The notes: generated by a model from the letters alone, not told the origin. Positions 43,455 through 52,492 are shown, counted from the first letter of the stretch. The stretch: DNA of 52,492 bases from Candidatus Thorarchaeota archaeon (GCA_016841005.1 JAEORG010000090.1:1-52492), one strand, 5' to 3'. A program made the numbers and translations.

Positions 43455-44723
43455 TCATTGTAGATACAATCTAATAATCGGTGTAAAGACTGTTTTTTCT
43501 TCAAAGTGACGGGCACGTATTGTAGATTTTATCTGCATATCTCTTCGTAGTTCTCCATCTGTCTTCAGCTTTAGTACCGCATTTTCTAAGGAGGTCAAGG
43601 AATGTGGATCTATGAGAATACCACATTCTGAATCCCCTATTATCTCTGTGTTTGCTTGAATATTGCTAGCTACTATACAGACACCTGCAGTCAAGGCTTC
43701 AATCATGACATATGAGCTCCCTTCACTAAGTGACGGTAACACAATGATATCAAAAGCCCTGAGATATTTACCTGCATTAGGTACATTCCCTAGAAAGGAA
43801 ATGTTATCCTCCAATCCCAATTCTGATACTTTTCTTTCTAGACTACTTTCTAAAGGACCTGAGCCCACAATAATTAGACGGATGCTATTGTCATTCTTCA
43901 TTAATCTGTGAACAGCATCGATGAGAAAATTGACGTTCTTGACATGGGTAAGTCTTCCAATATATCCGATGAGAAAGCAATTTTCCGACTCTCTCAGACC
44001 TAAAGATTCTCTAGCTGAGGTCTTTTCAAGAAGCTCATGAGAGAAGTTTTCTATATTGATTGCAGATGACACAATCTCCAATCTATCCCTATCTAATCCC
44101 AACTTAGTGTAGAATTTCATGATTTCCTGATTATTAACTAAGAATGTCGCTTTTCGATTATTCGCTAACCTAATCATGAAAATATGGAAAATCCATGTCA
44201 GCCACCACAAGATTCGAGTCATTATACCCTGACGTTCAATCTTCATTCTCTGTTCTCTCAAAGGATGGCCATGTATATGAACAATGATTTGTGATCCAAG
44301 AATCCAATTCATAACGAGTGCGATGATAAATGATGATGATAAGTCATGAATATGCAAAATGTGTCGATGATGTACTCCAGATAGTTGCCTGCTTATTCCC
44401 CCTATCCCTTTTACAATAGTTATTGGATTCGGAAAGTGAGAAATTGTATATAATTTCGAATTTCCCCTTATTACCTTAGGAGCATCGCTTTCTCTTGAGA
44501 CCCTATCAAACTGTGGGTCATATCTGGTTATTCCCTCTTTGTGGACTATTCTTACATCAAAATCCTCGTCATTGAGAAATCTTGATAGAACTTGGATGAA
44601 TCTAATAACACCTCCTCCACCAGTAACATTGCTGCCCGTTACTTGAAACACTATTGGTTTCTGCCGAGAATTCAACCTCAAGATTTTCCTCTTCTTTCTT
44701 ATATTGTTTGAAATATCTAACAA
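43455..44723 (-). CDS. GT4-family glycosyltransferase
   Basis: This GT-B enzyme of up to 422 residues has PIVFQVTGSNVTGGGGVIRFIQ at the N-terminus, HRHILHIHDLSSSFIIALV, the donor domain NCFLIGYIGRLTHVKNVNFL, IIVGSGPLESSL, NVPNAGKYLRAFDIIVLPSLSEG and the E-x7-E motif in EGSSYVMIEALTAGVCIVAS. The start is unclear: the TTG at 44723 has no ribosome site, and a second TTG in LRLNSR could be used. It begins 22 bases after the giant surface-protein gene on the same strand, so both are probably on one transcript, which links this transferase to decoration of that protein. Confidence 0.88.
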   Translation of the reverse strand: MLDISNNIRKKRKILRLNSRQKPIVFQVTGSNVTGGGGVIRFIQVLSRFLNDEDFDVRIVHKEGITRYDPQFDRVSRESDAPKVIRGNSKLYTISHFPNPITIVKGIGGISRQLSGVHHRHILHIHDLSSSFIIALVMNWILGSQIIVHIHGHPLREQRMKIERQGIMTRILWWLTWIFHIFMIRLANNRKATFLVNNQEIMKFYTKLGLDRDRLEIVSSAINIENFSHELLEKTSARESLGLRESENCFLIGYIGRLTHVKNVNFLIDAVHRLMKNDNSIRLIIVGSGPLESSLERKVSELGLEDNISFLGNVPNAGKYLRAFDIIVLPSLSEGSSYVMIEALTAGVCIVASNIQANTEIIGDSECGILIDPHSLTSLENAVLKLKTDGELRRDMQIKSTIRARHFEEKTVFTPIIRLYLQ

Positions 44724-44744
44724 ACGAATTTCAGTATTAATTTC

Positions 44745-47700
44745 TTAGGAATCCTTTGAAATTCGTCTTTTTTGTCTAATCATAAAGGTCTTGAATTCCT
44801 CCCTATGTTTCGATATATAGATTAGTGAAATCATTACGCACGCTAGAAGAACAATATTCATACCGTTAAAAGTTAGGTATTCTAGAATCCCAACCTCCGG
44901 ATTCAGTGGATCAAAACCAAACTGGATCTCCCAAGCATCGCTTATTCCATCCATATCACTATCCTCCGCGAGTGGATTGGTTCCATAAAAATTGATTTCC
45001 GCAGAATCATCGATTGTATCCTTATCGGTATCAGACGAATTGGGATCTGTTAGGTAAATAGAAACTTCTTCGTAATCAGTAAGCGAATCACCATCCGTAT
45101 CTATTCGTGTCGGATCAGTATTATACTCAAAAATCTCTTGAGCATCAGTCAGACTATCATTATCTGAATCATAGCGGTTCGGATTGCATCTGAACTGGTA
45201 TTCGATTAAATCCACTACTGAATCGTTATCGGTATCAATGTCTGCCCCCCATGACAATGGATTGAGCCCATATTCAAGTTCCCAATTGTCTGGCATTGCA
45301 TCCCCATCGCTATCCGCTAATACAGGATTCGTATTGAATTGATAGACCTCTTGAAAATCTCCAAGGGTATCCTTGTCAGTATCATAACTTGTTGGATCTG
45401 TTCCTAGATAATACTCCTGAAGGTTAGTTAAGGAGTCCATATCAACATCAGCATCTGCTGAATCTTCTAATGGATTCAGTGAATATTGTACCTCCCATCC
45501 ATCAGGCAATGCATCTGAATCTGAGTCGTTGTTGTTTGGATCAGTAGCATAAACAATGACCTCCTGATAATCTCCTAAGGCATCAAAATCGCTGTCACCA
45601 TTAGTGGGATCTGTATAATAGATATACAACTCAGCATAATCAGACAATTTGTCTCTATCAGTATCATTGCTACTGGGATCGGATCCAAATTGAAAGATTT
45701 CCACATCGTCTTGGAGATTATCAAAGTCACTATCCTCATTTCTTGGTGATGTTCCAAAGAGAAATTCTTCCTTGTTTGTCAAGTGATCTCCATCTGGGTC
45801 TAAATCTGCATCATATGTCAATGGGTCGAGATTGTATTGAAGTTCCCATCCATCTGGCATATAGTCAAAATCACTATCTGCTAAGGAAGGATTAGTGCCA
45901 TATTCATAGACTTCAGAATAATCATCCAAAGAATCGCCATCTGAATCTGTGGACCGTGGACTGGTTCTTAGGTTGAACTCCTGAAGATTTGATAACCCAT
46001 CAAGATCAAAATCGACTTCACTGTCATATGTCAATGGATCCAAGGAATAAGTGATTTCCCACCCATCAGGCATCGCATCATCATCTGAATCAGCGCTATT
46101 CGGATTTGTTGAATACTGAACCAATTCAACCCAGTCATTAAGATTATCACTATCCGAATCTTTCATCAAAGGATTGGTTAGGTAATCGAAAATTTCCTCA
46201 GAATCACTCAAATTATCTTGATCAGTATCAACGGAGTTTGGATTTGTTGAATATACCATCACTTCGTTATAGTCACTAATCGAATCACCATCTGAGTCTT
46301 CTAGATTGGGATTTGTATGTGATAAGAACTCTTGAAGGTTCGATAGATTATCACCATCAGGGTCTTCTGTTGCATCATGACTATTCGGATTAGTGTGGTA
46401 CGACACTTCCCAGGCGTCAGGCAATTCATCAGAATCGGAATCAAGAACAAGCGGATTTGTCTGGTAGACCATTAATTCAGAATAATCACTCAGCGAATCG
46501 CCATCGGTATCGTTCAAGAGTGGATTAGTACTGTATGTAAGTACTTCGAGAGCATCACTAAGTAAGTCATCATCTGAATCAGAATCATCAGGATTTGTAT
46601 TTTGTTCATATTCCAGTAAGTTATCAAGTCCATCGTCATCCAAGTCATCACTGGAGTCATCCAGATTTGGATCCAATCCAACTTGTACTTCCCACCCGTC
46701 GGGCATTAGGTCAGAATCTGTATCATTCATTCCAGCATTTGTATGATAGAGATTGACCTCTTCAGCATCATTCAGTAAATCGTCATCTGAATCAGAATCA
46801 TATGGGTCTAGGTCATATTCAAATTCAATGTAATTTATTAATTTGTCATTATCGGGATCTCCGTTTGCATCGTTTACTAATGGATTCAATGAAGTTTCAA
46901 GTTCCCAATCATCCGGTATGTTATCCGAATCGGTATCATTTGAATTCGGATTGGTTGCGTACTGGAATATTTCACTCCAATCATCAATGGTGTCTCCGTC
47001 AGAATCCGATGAATTTGGATTTGTGAAATATTGCATCGTTTCATTGAAATCCCCAAGTAAATCAGCGTCTGTATCATTCAGTCTTGGATGTGATAAAAAG
47101 AAATACTCCTCAAGATTGGTCAAACCATCAAAATCCTCGTCATCTCCTGAATCATCAATCCCTGGATCCAGATTGTATAATATCTCCCAGTTATCTGGCA
47201 TGGAATCTGAATCTGAGTCAGTCTTAGTCGGATTCGTTAGATAAATAGTGACTTCGTCAAAATCACTTAATGTATCACCATCTGAGTCATTGGATTGTGG
47301 ATTTGATTTAAGCAACCACTCTTCATAATTCGTAAGGTTATCAAAATCAGGATCTTCCAATGAATCATTCAATTTAGGATTCAAGCTATACAGGACTTCC
47401 CATCCATCTGGAATCATATCATAATCCGTATCCATATTTGTCGCATTGGTGAAGTATACTGTCAGCTCAATCGAATCACTTAGTGAATCTCCATCAGAAT
47501 CTGACAAGTTCGGGTTGGTCGAGAGTAGAATTACTTCTTGATAATCATCTAGCAAATCGCCATCGGAATCCGACTTTGAGGGATTGGTATGATAAAGCAT
47601 AACCTCATCCCAATCATTAATTTGATCTCCATCAGAATCATTTGTATCCGGTCGTGCTCCATTTTGGTATTCAATTAGATTTGTCAATAAATCTCCGTCT

Positions 47701-50700
47701 AAATCGTTGCTTGAATCGTTGACAAGGGGATTGAGGCCATACAAAATCTCCCATCCATCTGGTAAGTTATCCTTATCTGTATCGCTTAGAGTAGCATTGG
47801 TTAGGTATACATTGATTTCATCATAATCATCTAAATTATCAGAATCACTATCTGCTTTGCTAGGATTCGTATGGTAAACCATTAATTCTTCATTATCATT
47901 TATTTTGTCATTGTCCGTATCATTAGATTGTGGATTTGTATTGAGAAGAAATTCATTGAGATTGATTATTAAGTCATTATCTGCATCACTTGCTGAATCA
48001 TTCATATTGGGGTCAAGAGAATGAGAAATCTCCCAATAATCAGGCATATTGTCATTGTCAGTGTCTCCAGAGAGAGGATTTGTAAAGTAAACAAATATCT
48101 CAGACCAATCTCCCACTGAGTCTGTGTCAGAATCTGTATTCAAGGGATTTGTACCATATAGGTAGTATTCATCGTAGTCTCCTATTTTGTCATTATCTGT
48201 ATCATTACTTGTTAGGCTTGTTCCTAGTATGTAATACTCCATGGTATCATTAAGCATGTCATTGTCTGAATCAATATCTAGGGGATTAGAATCCAGTAAA
48301 TATTCTAGTAGATTGTCTATCCCATCATTATCCATATCGCCAAAGGAATCATTGTATAGAGGGTCTAAGCCAAATGTGACCTCCCAGTCATCCGGTAGGA
48401 GATCCGAGTCAGTGTCATTCAATAGGGGATTGGTTGAGTAGATATATTCAAGAATATTGACTAGATTATCACTATCAAAATCCTCTATAGAATCGTCTGT
48501 TGATGGATTGAGATGATACAAGAATTCCCAAAAATCATCGATGCCATCAGAATCTGAGTCATTACTAAGTGGATTAGAACCGAGGATATTAACCTCGAAT
48601 CCATCCAGCAACAAATCCGAATCTGAATCTTGATTTATTGGATTACATCCTTCTAAGAATTCTCTAAGGTTAGTCAAATTATCCGAATCCGTATCATTAC
48701 CCGAATCAGCGTGGATTGGCGACAATCCAAACTGAACTTCCCATCCATCGGGCAATGCATCTGAATCTGTGTCGTTATTGAATGGATTCGTACCAAGAAG
48801 GAATTCGTTCAAATTAGAAAGGTCGTCATTATCCATATCTTCGTCGGAATCATAAACAAGGGGATTCAAGCCAACCGAAATTTCCCACCCATCTGGCATC
48901 ATATCATAATCTGTATCGATTCTTTGAGAATTGGTTCCTAACATCTCTTCCTGTTGATTTGATAGTCCATCTAGATCATCGTCATCGTCTGTCGATATTT
49001 TGATGATGAAGCAATCCGACAATCCGTACATCATCATCCCTCCGTAGTTCATAGGGAAATTCGAGGAATCAGATACTCCTGCTATGAAGATATTCCTGCG
49101 ATTATCAACTATGATTGCTCTTCCTCTGTCATTTCCCAGCCCTCCTACAAAGCGGGAGTACTCAAGTTTTTCACCAGTTCCGCTTAGTCTGAAAACTACG
49201 GAATCATAGAAGCCTCCTTGATATCTACCGTTAGGGTCGGTTTGAGGGAAATTTCTTGAGTCTGAATATCCAACGATATTCGCACAATCCCTGTTATCAA
49301 TCATGATGGAAATGGACCTGTCATTTCCATACCCTCCAACATATGTGGAATATTCGAGGTTAGTGCCGTCTTTGCCAAGTTTGAACACAAAGATATCCCG
49401 CTTTCCATTGAAAGAAGAATCATAAGAATCAATTGACGGGAAATCTAATCCCTTTGTATATCCTGTAACATATGCATTGCCTAGAGAATCGATATCCAAT
49501 GAATATGCAAAGTCATCTGTCGATGAGCCAACTACTGTGGAGTATATCAAATCTCCACTCGTTTTACTCAATTTCATAACGTAGCTATCAAAGTCAATAC
49601 TCTCTTTATCTTTGATTTCATGTGTATTTTGGAAATCTTCGGAGTCTGTGTAACCTGTTAGGTAGATGTATTGTTCCCCAAGGGCAATATCCTCGCAATA
49701 GTCTTGAGAAGCTCCACCAGATAATGTAGAAAATATCAACGAGTTCCTAGAAGAATCTAGAGATAATATGAAGACGTCAGACACACCTCCATGATAATGT
49801 GTTTCCGAATTCACTATTGGAAAATCGAACGAACCTGTGTGTCCTACGATAAACACAGTGCCAGTTGAATCAACGGATATTGCTCTTGCGTAATCACCAC
49901 TGCTACCACCTATAAATGATGAATGAAGAATTGTTGTAATTTGCGAATCCAGTTTGAGGATGAATGAATCACAAAAGCCTCCTTGATAGTTTTGCTCAAA
50001 GGAATTTGGTGACACTATTGGGAAGTCCATAGAGGCAGTATAACCAGTGATATATACCTGTCCAACAAGGTCAACATCAATAGACTCTCCCCTGTCCCAA
50101 TTTGTTCCACCAATGAACGTTGTACACACCATTGTCCCATTGGGATCGAATTTGGCAACGAAGCAATCTAAATCATTCTCGGGATTGTACGTGTCTAAGC
50201 TGCTTGTTAGCTGAAAACTAGATGAATATGTACGTCCTATTGCATAGATGTATCCGTTGTAATCAATTGCAATATCCTCCAAAAAATCCCTATTTGCGCC
50301 TCCAAATACTGTTGATGATAGCAATGGAGCGATGATATAACTATCTACTGTTCCATCCGCGATATTGGCAAAATAGAAACATGTGTCATTGAGTTTATCA
50401 ATTTTCAAATTCGTCTGAGAATGAGCTTCATTGAATTGTGGCGCATCATAGATAGCAACTTCCTGATCTCGAATATAATGTATCTTGTTGTTTAGTATTT
50501 CCAGGCTGTCTATTCCCCTAACGTTGAAACAAGCCTCGCTCACATCGGCCCCGTTTCGAACCTCAATACTTAACCCTGCGTTCGAATCAAGTTGGGAATA
50601 AACCAGACTAATGTCTGTCCAAACGTCTTTGTATACTATAGCAGAATAGGATTTTATGTTTCTATAAGTTCCACGTTCGCCAAGGAGAAAATTGCTTACT

Positions 50701-51062
50701 TGCTTTCTTGCGTATAGACCCTCTGGGGTCGATCTTTCTCCCTCACCAAACGTCCAAACGAGCATTTCTGACGAATTCTGATAGAGCAATATGATTTTTC
50801 CAATCCCAAATCCAATGAAGCCTGAATTAATTCGTCCATAAAATAAGATCTCAGTATTAGGGATTTGTCCTATATTCTCATAGAAAACTGCTTGAGTTTC
50901 ATTCTCTATTCCTTTCAGAATAGCAACACGATCATTCTCTACAATATTAGTAACATCAGTTTCTACTACAAGAAATCCAAAGAATGAGCTTATCAATATG
51001 AGCCCAATAAGAAGAGCAACCAAATTTATCGAGGATGATCTCATTTTTTTTCCCTTGTTCAC
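44745..51062 (-). CDS. Giant membrane-anchored surface protein: SBBP propeller plus thrombospondin type-3-like calcium rod
   Basis: This 2105-residue protein has a signal/anchor helix (NLVALLIGLILISSFFGFLV), a DUF7948-like domain to about 245 (FYENIGQIPNTEILF, YKDVWTDISLVY), seven SBBP repeats (about 250-690), then about 1360 residues of acidic thrombospondin type-3-like repeats, and at the C-terminus a helix (GMNIVLLACVMISLIYIS) with a Lys/Arg tail. The seven repeats should close a seven-bladed propeller; D-x-D-x-D loops bind Ca2+. The likely picture is a propeller carried away from the membrane on a stiff calcium stalk. GTG 51062 or ATG 51044, after AAGGG, can start it. It contains about 20 N-D-S/T sequons and lies in a glycan locus with a GT4 22 bases downstream, so it may be a glycoprotein; the ligand is unknown. 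Confidence 0.85.
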   Translation of the reverse strand: MNKGKKMRSSSINLVALLIGLILISSFFGFLVVETDVTNIVENDRVAILKGIENETQAVFYENIGQIPNTEILFYGRINSGFIGFGIGKIILLYQNSSEMLVWTFGEGERSTPEGLYARKQVSNFLLGERGTYRNIKSYSAIVYKDVWTDISLVYSQLDSNAGLSIEVRNGADVSEACFNVRGIDSLEILNNKIHYIRDQEVAIYDAPQFNEAHSQTNLKIDKLNDTCFYFANIADGTVDSYIIAPLLSSTVFGGANRDFLEDIAIDYNGYIYAIGRTYSSSFQLTSSLDTYNPENDLDCFVAKFDPNGTMVCTTFIGGTNWDRGESIDVDLVGQVYITGYTASMDFPIVSPNSFEQNYQGGFCDSFILKLDSQITTILHSSFIGGSSGDYARAISVDSTGTVFIVGHTGSFDFPIVNSETHYHGGVSDVFILSLDSSRNSLIFSTLSGGASQDYCEDIALGEQYIYLTGYTDSEDFQNTHEIKDKESIDFDSYVMKLSKTSGDLIYSTVVGSSTDDFAYSLDIDSLGNAYVTGYTKGLDFPSIDSYDSSFNGKRDIFVFKLGKDGTNLEYSTYVGGYGNDRSISIMIDNRDCANIVGYSDSRNFPQTDPNGRYQGGFYDSVVFRLSGTGEKLEYSRFVGGLGNDRGRAIIVDNRRNIFIAGVSDSSNFPMNYGGMMMYGLSDCFIIKISTDDDDDLDGLSNQQEEMLGTNSQRIDTDYDMMPDGWEISVGLNPLVYDSDEDMDNDDLSNLNEFLLGTNPFNNDTDSDALPDGWEVQFGLSPIHADSGNDTDSDNLTNLREFLEGCNPINQDSDSDLLLDGFEVNILGSNPLSNDSDSDGIDDFWEFLYHLNPSTDDSIEDFDSDNLVNILEYIYSTNPLLNDTDSDLLPDDWEVTFGLDPLYNDSFGDMDNDGIDNLLEYLLDSNPLDIDSDNDMLNDTMEYYILGTSLTSNDTDNDKIGDYDEYYLYGTNPLNTDSDTDSVGDWSEIFVYFTNPLSGDTDNDNMPDYWEISHSLDPNMNDSASDADNDLIINLNEFLLNTNPQSNDTDNDKINDNEELMVYHTNPSKADSDSDNLDDYDEINVYLTNATLSDTDKDNLPDGWEILYGLNPLVNDSSNDLDGDLLTNLIEYQNGARPDTNDSDGDQINDWDEVMLYHTNPSKSDSDGDLLDDYQEVILLSTNPNLSDSDGDSLSDSIELTVYFTNATNMDTDYDMIPDGWEVLYSLNPKLNDSLEDPDFDNLTNYEEWLLKSNPQSNDSDGDTLSDFDEVTIYLTNPTKTDSDSDSMPDNWEILYNLDPGIDDSGDDEDFDGLTNLEEYFFLSHPRLNDTDADLLGDFNETMQYFTNPNSSDSDGDTIDDWSEIFQYATNPNSNDTDSDNIPDDWELETSLNPLVNDANGDPDNDKLINYIEFEYDLDPYDSDSDDDLLNDAEEVNLYHTNAGMNDTDSDLMPDGWEVQVGLDPNLDDSSDDLDDDGLDNLLEYEQNTNPDDSDSDDDLLSDALEVLTYSTNPLLNDTDGDSLSDYSELMVYQTNPLVLDSDSDELPDAWEVSYHTNPNSHDATEDPDGDNLSNLQEFLSHTNPNLEDSDGDSISDYNEVMVYSTNPNSVDTDQDNLSDSEEIFDYLTNPLMKDSDSDNLNDWVELVQYSTNPNSADSDDDAMPDGWEITYSLDPLTYDSEVDFDLDGLSNLQEFNLRTSPRSTDSDGDSLDDYSEVYEYGTNPSLADSDFDYMPDGWELQYNLDPLTYDADLDPDGDHLTNKEEFLFGTSPRNEDSDFDNLQDDVEIFQFGSDPSSNDTDRDKLSDYAELYIYYTDPTNGDSDFDALGDYQEVIVYATDPNNNDSDSDALPDGWEVQYSLNPLEDSADADVDMDSLTNLQEYYLGTDPTSYDTDKDTLGDFQEVYQFNTNPVLADSDGDAMPDNWELEYGLNPLSWGADIDTDNDSVVDLIEYQFRCNPNRYDSDNDSLTDAQEIFEYNTDPTRIDTDGDSLTDYEEVSIYLTDPNSSDTDKDTIDDSAEINFYGTNPLAEDSDMDGISDAWEIQFGFDPLNPEVGILEYLTFNGMNIVLLACVMISLIYISKHREEFKTFMIRQKRRISKDS
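44905..48995 (-). repeat. Coding tandem array of thrombospondin type-3-like calcium repeats
   Basis: About 1360 residues alternate D-[ST]-D-x-D-x-[LMI]-x-D with NPxxND-type linkers in units of roughly 20 residues. Seventeen units carry a PDGWE[VIL]-type motif. On the plus strand it appears as the recurring complement of GATGGGTGGGAA and GATTCAGATG. The copies have diverged at DNA level, so this is protein repetition, not CRISPR. Confidence 0.85.
48995..50325 (-). repeat. Seven SBBP propeller repeats
   Basis: Seven units open with GG-type motifs: TVFGGANRD, TFIGGTNWD, SFIGGSSGD, TLSGGASQD, TVVGSSTDD, TYVGGYGND and RFVGGLGND. Each continues with IAVDxxGxxYITGxTxSxDFP and ends D-x-F-[VI]-x-K-L. 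Seven complete copies are what a closed seven-bladed beta-propeller needs. Confidence 0.85.
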
Positions 51063-51123
51063 GATGCGAGTGTACTTTCACTTCTTATAATTGTCTTAGG
51101 CGAATCCAACTCCTGTACTTTAA

Positions 51124-52492
51124 TTAGATATGAAAAGAAACAAGAAGGCTACCAATAATTCCTAAAGCACAAAGCAGGATACCGATTAGGATTCCGAGGC
51201 GTTCAAGAAGGTATCCCTTCTTCATCAATTCAACATCAGTATTCAGAAAACTAACGACCAGGGGCATGGAGATAACAACTCTTGTTAGTAGGCCTCCTCC
51301 AAAGTTGAACAAGATAAGAGGTACAAAATAAGCAACATGTGATATAATCAACAATAAGGCTAACGCTCCCTCAGATGGAGAGTTTCTCCTGATTAGGAGA
51401 GGAATGAGAAGAATCATGAATATGTAGATGGAATAAAAGAGATACAATTCAATTGGTGATTGAGGGATAATTTGTAATGAGGTCATAATATCTGGAAAGA
51501 CAACAATAATGCCAACAAAACCAATTGCTAATGCGACTATCATGAAACTCAATACTCGGTAGGATACATTTCGAACAAATACTAGTTTTTCTTTTGATAC
51601 TACGCGACTTACTATTTTTGTGAATCCAATTACTAGAGTAAAAAGCACGATAACTGCAACCAGAAAAATCGGACGGAATTCATAGGTGAAATTGGGAAAT
51701 ATGATTATCCGCGCTTGAAGAAGGAATTCTGCTATACCTACTGAAGAAAGCAGTGGATAGATGCGATATGTAAAGAAGCCTCCTAATTCAAGAGATAAAT
51801 AGAGTGATATCCCGCACAGAAATGATGAGATACTTACTTTATGATTACCTTTGATTATATATCGTATTGGCTGTAACAACAAATACACAACTAGAATTAA
51901 GGCAGTCATCTGATGGAGCCCTGTAAGAAATGCAGCTACGGAGGCAAATAGGGAATCCACTAACCACTCCCTTTTAGAAGAGGTACCATCCTTTGATGTT
52001 ACTTTTTCTAATAGCCAAATTGTGAGGAACATGAAGTATATTCCTATGACCGTAGCGTTTCCGATCCTTGAGAATTGAAGTAGAAGTGGTGCAAATGAAA
52101 CTAGGAGAAGTAGGATTTTTGCCCTAATCGATTGCATTCTTTTCGAGGTATGAATTATCCATATTCCCAAGAAAATTTGAGAATTAAGAAGTGGAACAAG
52201 GAGAATCAGTGCTTCTATTGTACTAAGTCCAATAACATTCTGAAAAAATATAAGCTCAATAGCAAAGAAGAATTGAGTATATCCAAATCCTGAGATACCA
52301 GTATCCTGTTGTTCCAAGAACCAACCCATTGTATAGGTATCAACGCCCCATGGTCTTCCTAAGATAACAACAGGCATTATCACAATGAATAATGCAAATG
52401 TTAGAAAAGCCAGTCCTAAATATTCTCTTTGCTTCTCGTATAGAAAAGCAGCTAAAAATAACACAAAAGCCAGTACCAACAAAGCTGACATC
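51124..52492 (-). CDS. GT-C-like polytopic membrane protein, N-terminus cut by window edge
   Basis: At least 455 residues are visible, with about eleven hydrophobic segments. The frame is open to the window end; the ATG at 52489-52491 is probably internal, since it falls inside a membrane segment. An external loop reads RPWGVDTYTMGWFLEQQDTG, the acidic pattern shared by the other GT-C-like proteins here, and FAPLLLQFSRIGNATVIGIY and FLTGLHQMTALILVVYLLL resemble the same group. Unlike those it ends directly after the last helix (GILIGILLCALGIIGSLLVSFHI) without a C-terminal ectodomain. It lies 61 bases upstream of the giant surface protein on the same strand, so co-transcription is likely. GT-C assignment is by architecture only. 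Confidence 0.55.
   Translation of the reverse strand, partial: MSALLVLAFVLFLAAFLYEKQREYLGLAFLTFALFIVIMPVVILGRPWGVDTYTMGWFLEQQDTGISGFGYTQFFFAIELIFFQNVIGLSTIEALILLVPLLNSQIFLGIWIIHTSKRMQSIRAKILLLLVSFAPLLLQFSRIGNATVIGIYFMFLTIWLLEKVTSKDGTSSKREWLVDSLFASVAAFLTGLHQMTALILVVYLLLQPIRYIIKGNHKVSISSFLCGISLYLSLELGGFFTYRIYPLLSSVGIAEFLLQARIIIFPNFTYEFRPIFLVAVIVLFTLVIGFTKIVSRVVSKEKLVFVRNVSYRVLSFMIVALAIGFVGIIVVFPDIMTSLQIIPQSPIELYLFYSIYIFMILLIPLLIRRNSPSEGALALLLIISHVAYFVPLILFNFGGGLLTRVVISMPLVVSFLNTDVELMKKGYLLERLGILIGILLCALGIIGSLLVSFHI

Noticed and set aside
45575..47244. Several ORFs over 60 codons in both strands of the repeat region
   Set aside because: They are by-products of the low-complexity Asp/Ser/Asn coding of the giant protein.
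44905..48995. Short regularly spaced repeats on the plus strand, at first glance CRISPR-like
   Set aside because: They are the complement of an open minus-strand reading frame coding for acidic calcium repeats. Spacing varies and copies differ, with no identical direct repeats.

Overview
The window looks archaeal. Several genes have TATA-type boxes (TTATAAAG or close variants) 31-38 bases upstream of the start codon, which implies short-leader transcripts. TTG and GTG starts are frequent and sit behind good Shine-Dalgarno sequences. Secreted proteins end in one membrane helix plus a Lys/Arg tail, with no bacterial cell-wall sorting signal. A mosaic of eukaryote-like calcium rods (thrombospondin type-3 repeats), arylsulfotransferase-like ectoproteins and large GT-C enzymes suggests an Asgard-type (for example Thorarchaeota-like) archaeon. 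That placement is inference from gene style only.

Layout. 1-3.2 kb is metabolic: a truncated adenylosuccinate lyase (minus), an ornithine/aspartate carbamoyltransferase-like protein without the usual carbamoyl-phosphate motif, and a PflX-type radical SAM protein. 3.2-8.8 kb: a HypC paralogue heads a plus-strand run of a small membrane ORF, a sugar nucleotidyltransferase, a GT2, a GT-C and a GT4. 9.1-10.6 kb: a second HypC, an OB-fold-like membrane protein, a YdjM-type membrane hydrolase, then decayed ends of a second nucleotidyltransferase-GT2 pair. This suggests an old duplication of the HypC-led block.

10.5-29.2 kb: six GT4 glycosyltransferases, two Wzx-type flippases, two large GT-C-like membrane proteins and a 1057-residue arylsulfotransferase-like ectoprotein. 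29.3-36.6 kb: nucleotide-sugar genes (GDP-mannose 4,6-dehydratase, a divergent paralogue, an epimerase/decarboxylase-like SDR, a UDP-sugar dehydrogenase), interrupted by a second arylsulfotransferase-like gene. 36.9-44.7 kb: a GT2, three more GT4s, two SDR epimerases and a polysaccharide pyruvyltransferase. 44.7-52.5 kb: a 2105-residue surface protein (seven-bladed SBBP propeller on a roughly 1360-residue calcium-binding rod, membrane-anchored) and a truncated GT-C-like membrane protein.

Read together, about 45 kb is a surface-glycan locus. Sugars are activated and modified in the cytosol, assembled by ten GT4 and two GT2 enzymes, flipped by two Wzx proteins and extended outside by GT-C enzymes. 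Pyruvyl groups (PssM/CsaB-like enzyme) and possibly sulfate (two AssT-like ectoenzymes) could then be added. The giant protein and the larger arylsulfotransferase are rich in N-x-S/T sequons and are natural candidate targets. No AglB-type oligosaccharyltransferase, hydrogenase genes other than hypC, tRNA, rRNA, insertion sequence or CRISPR array was recognised.
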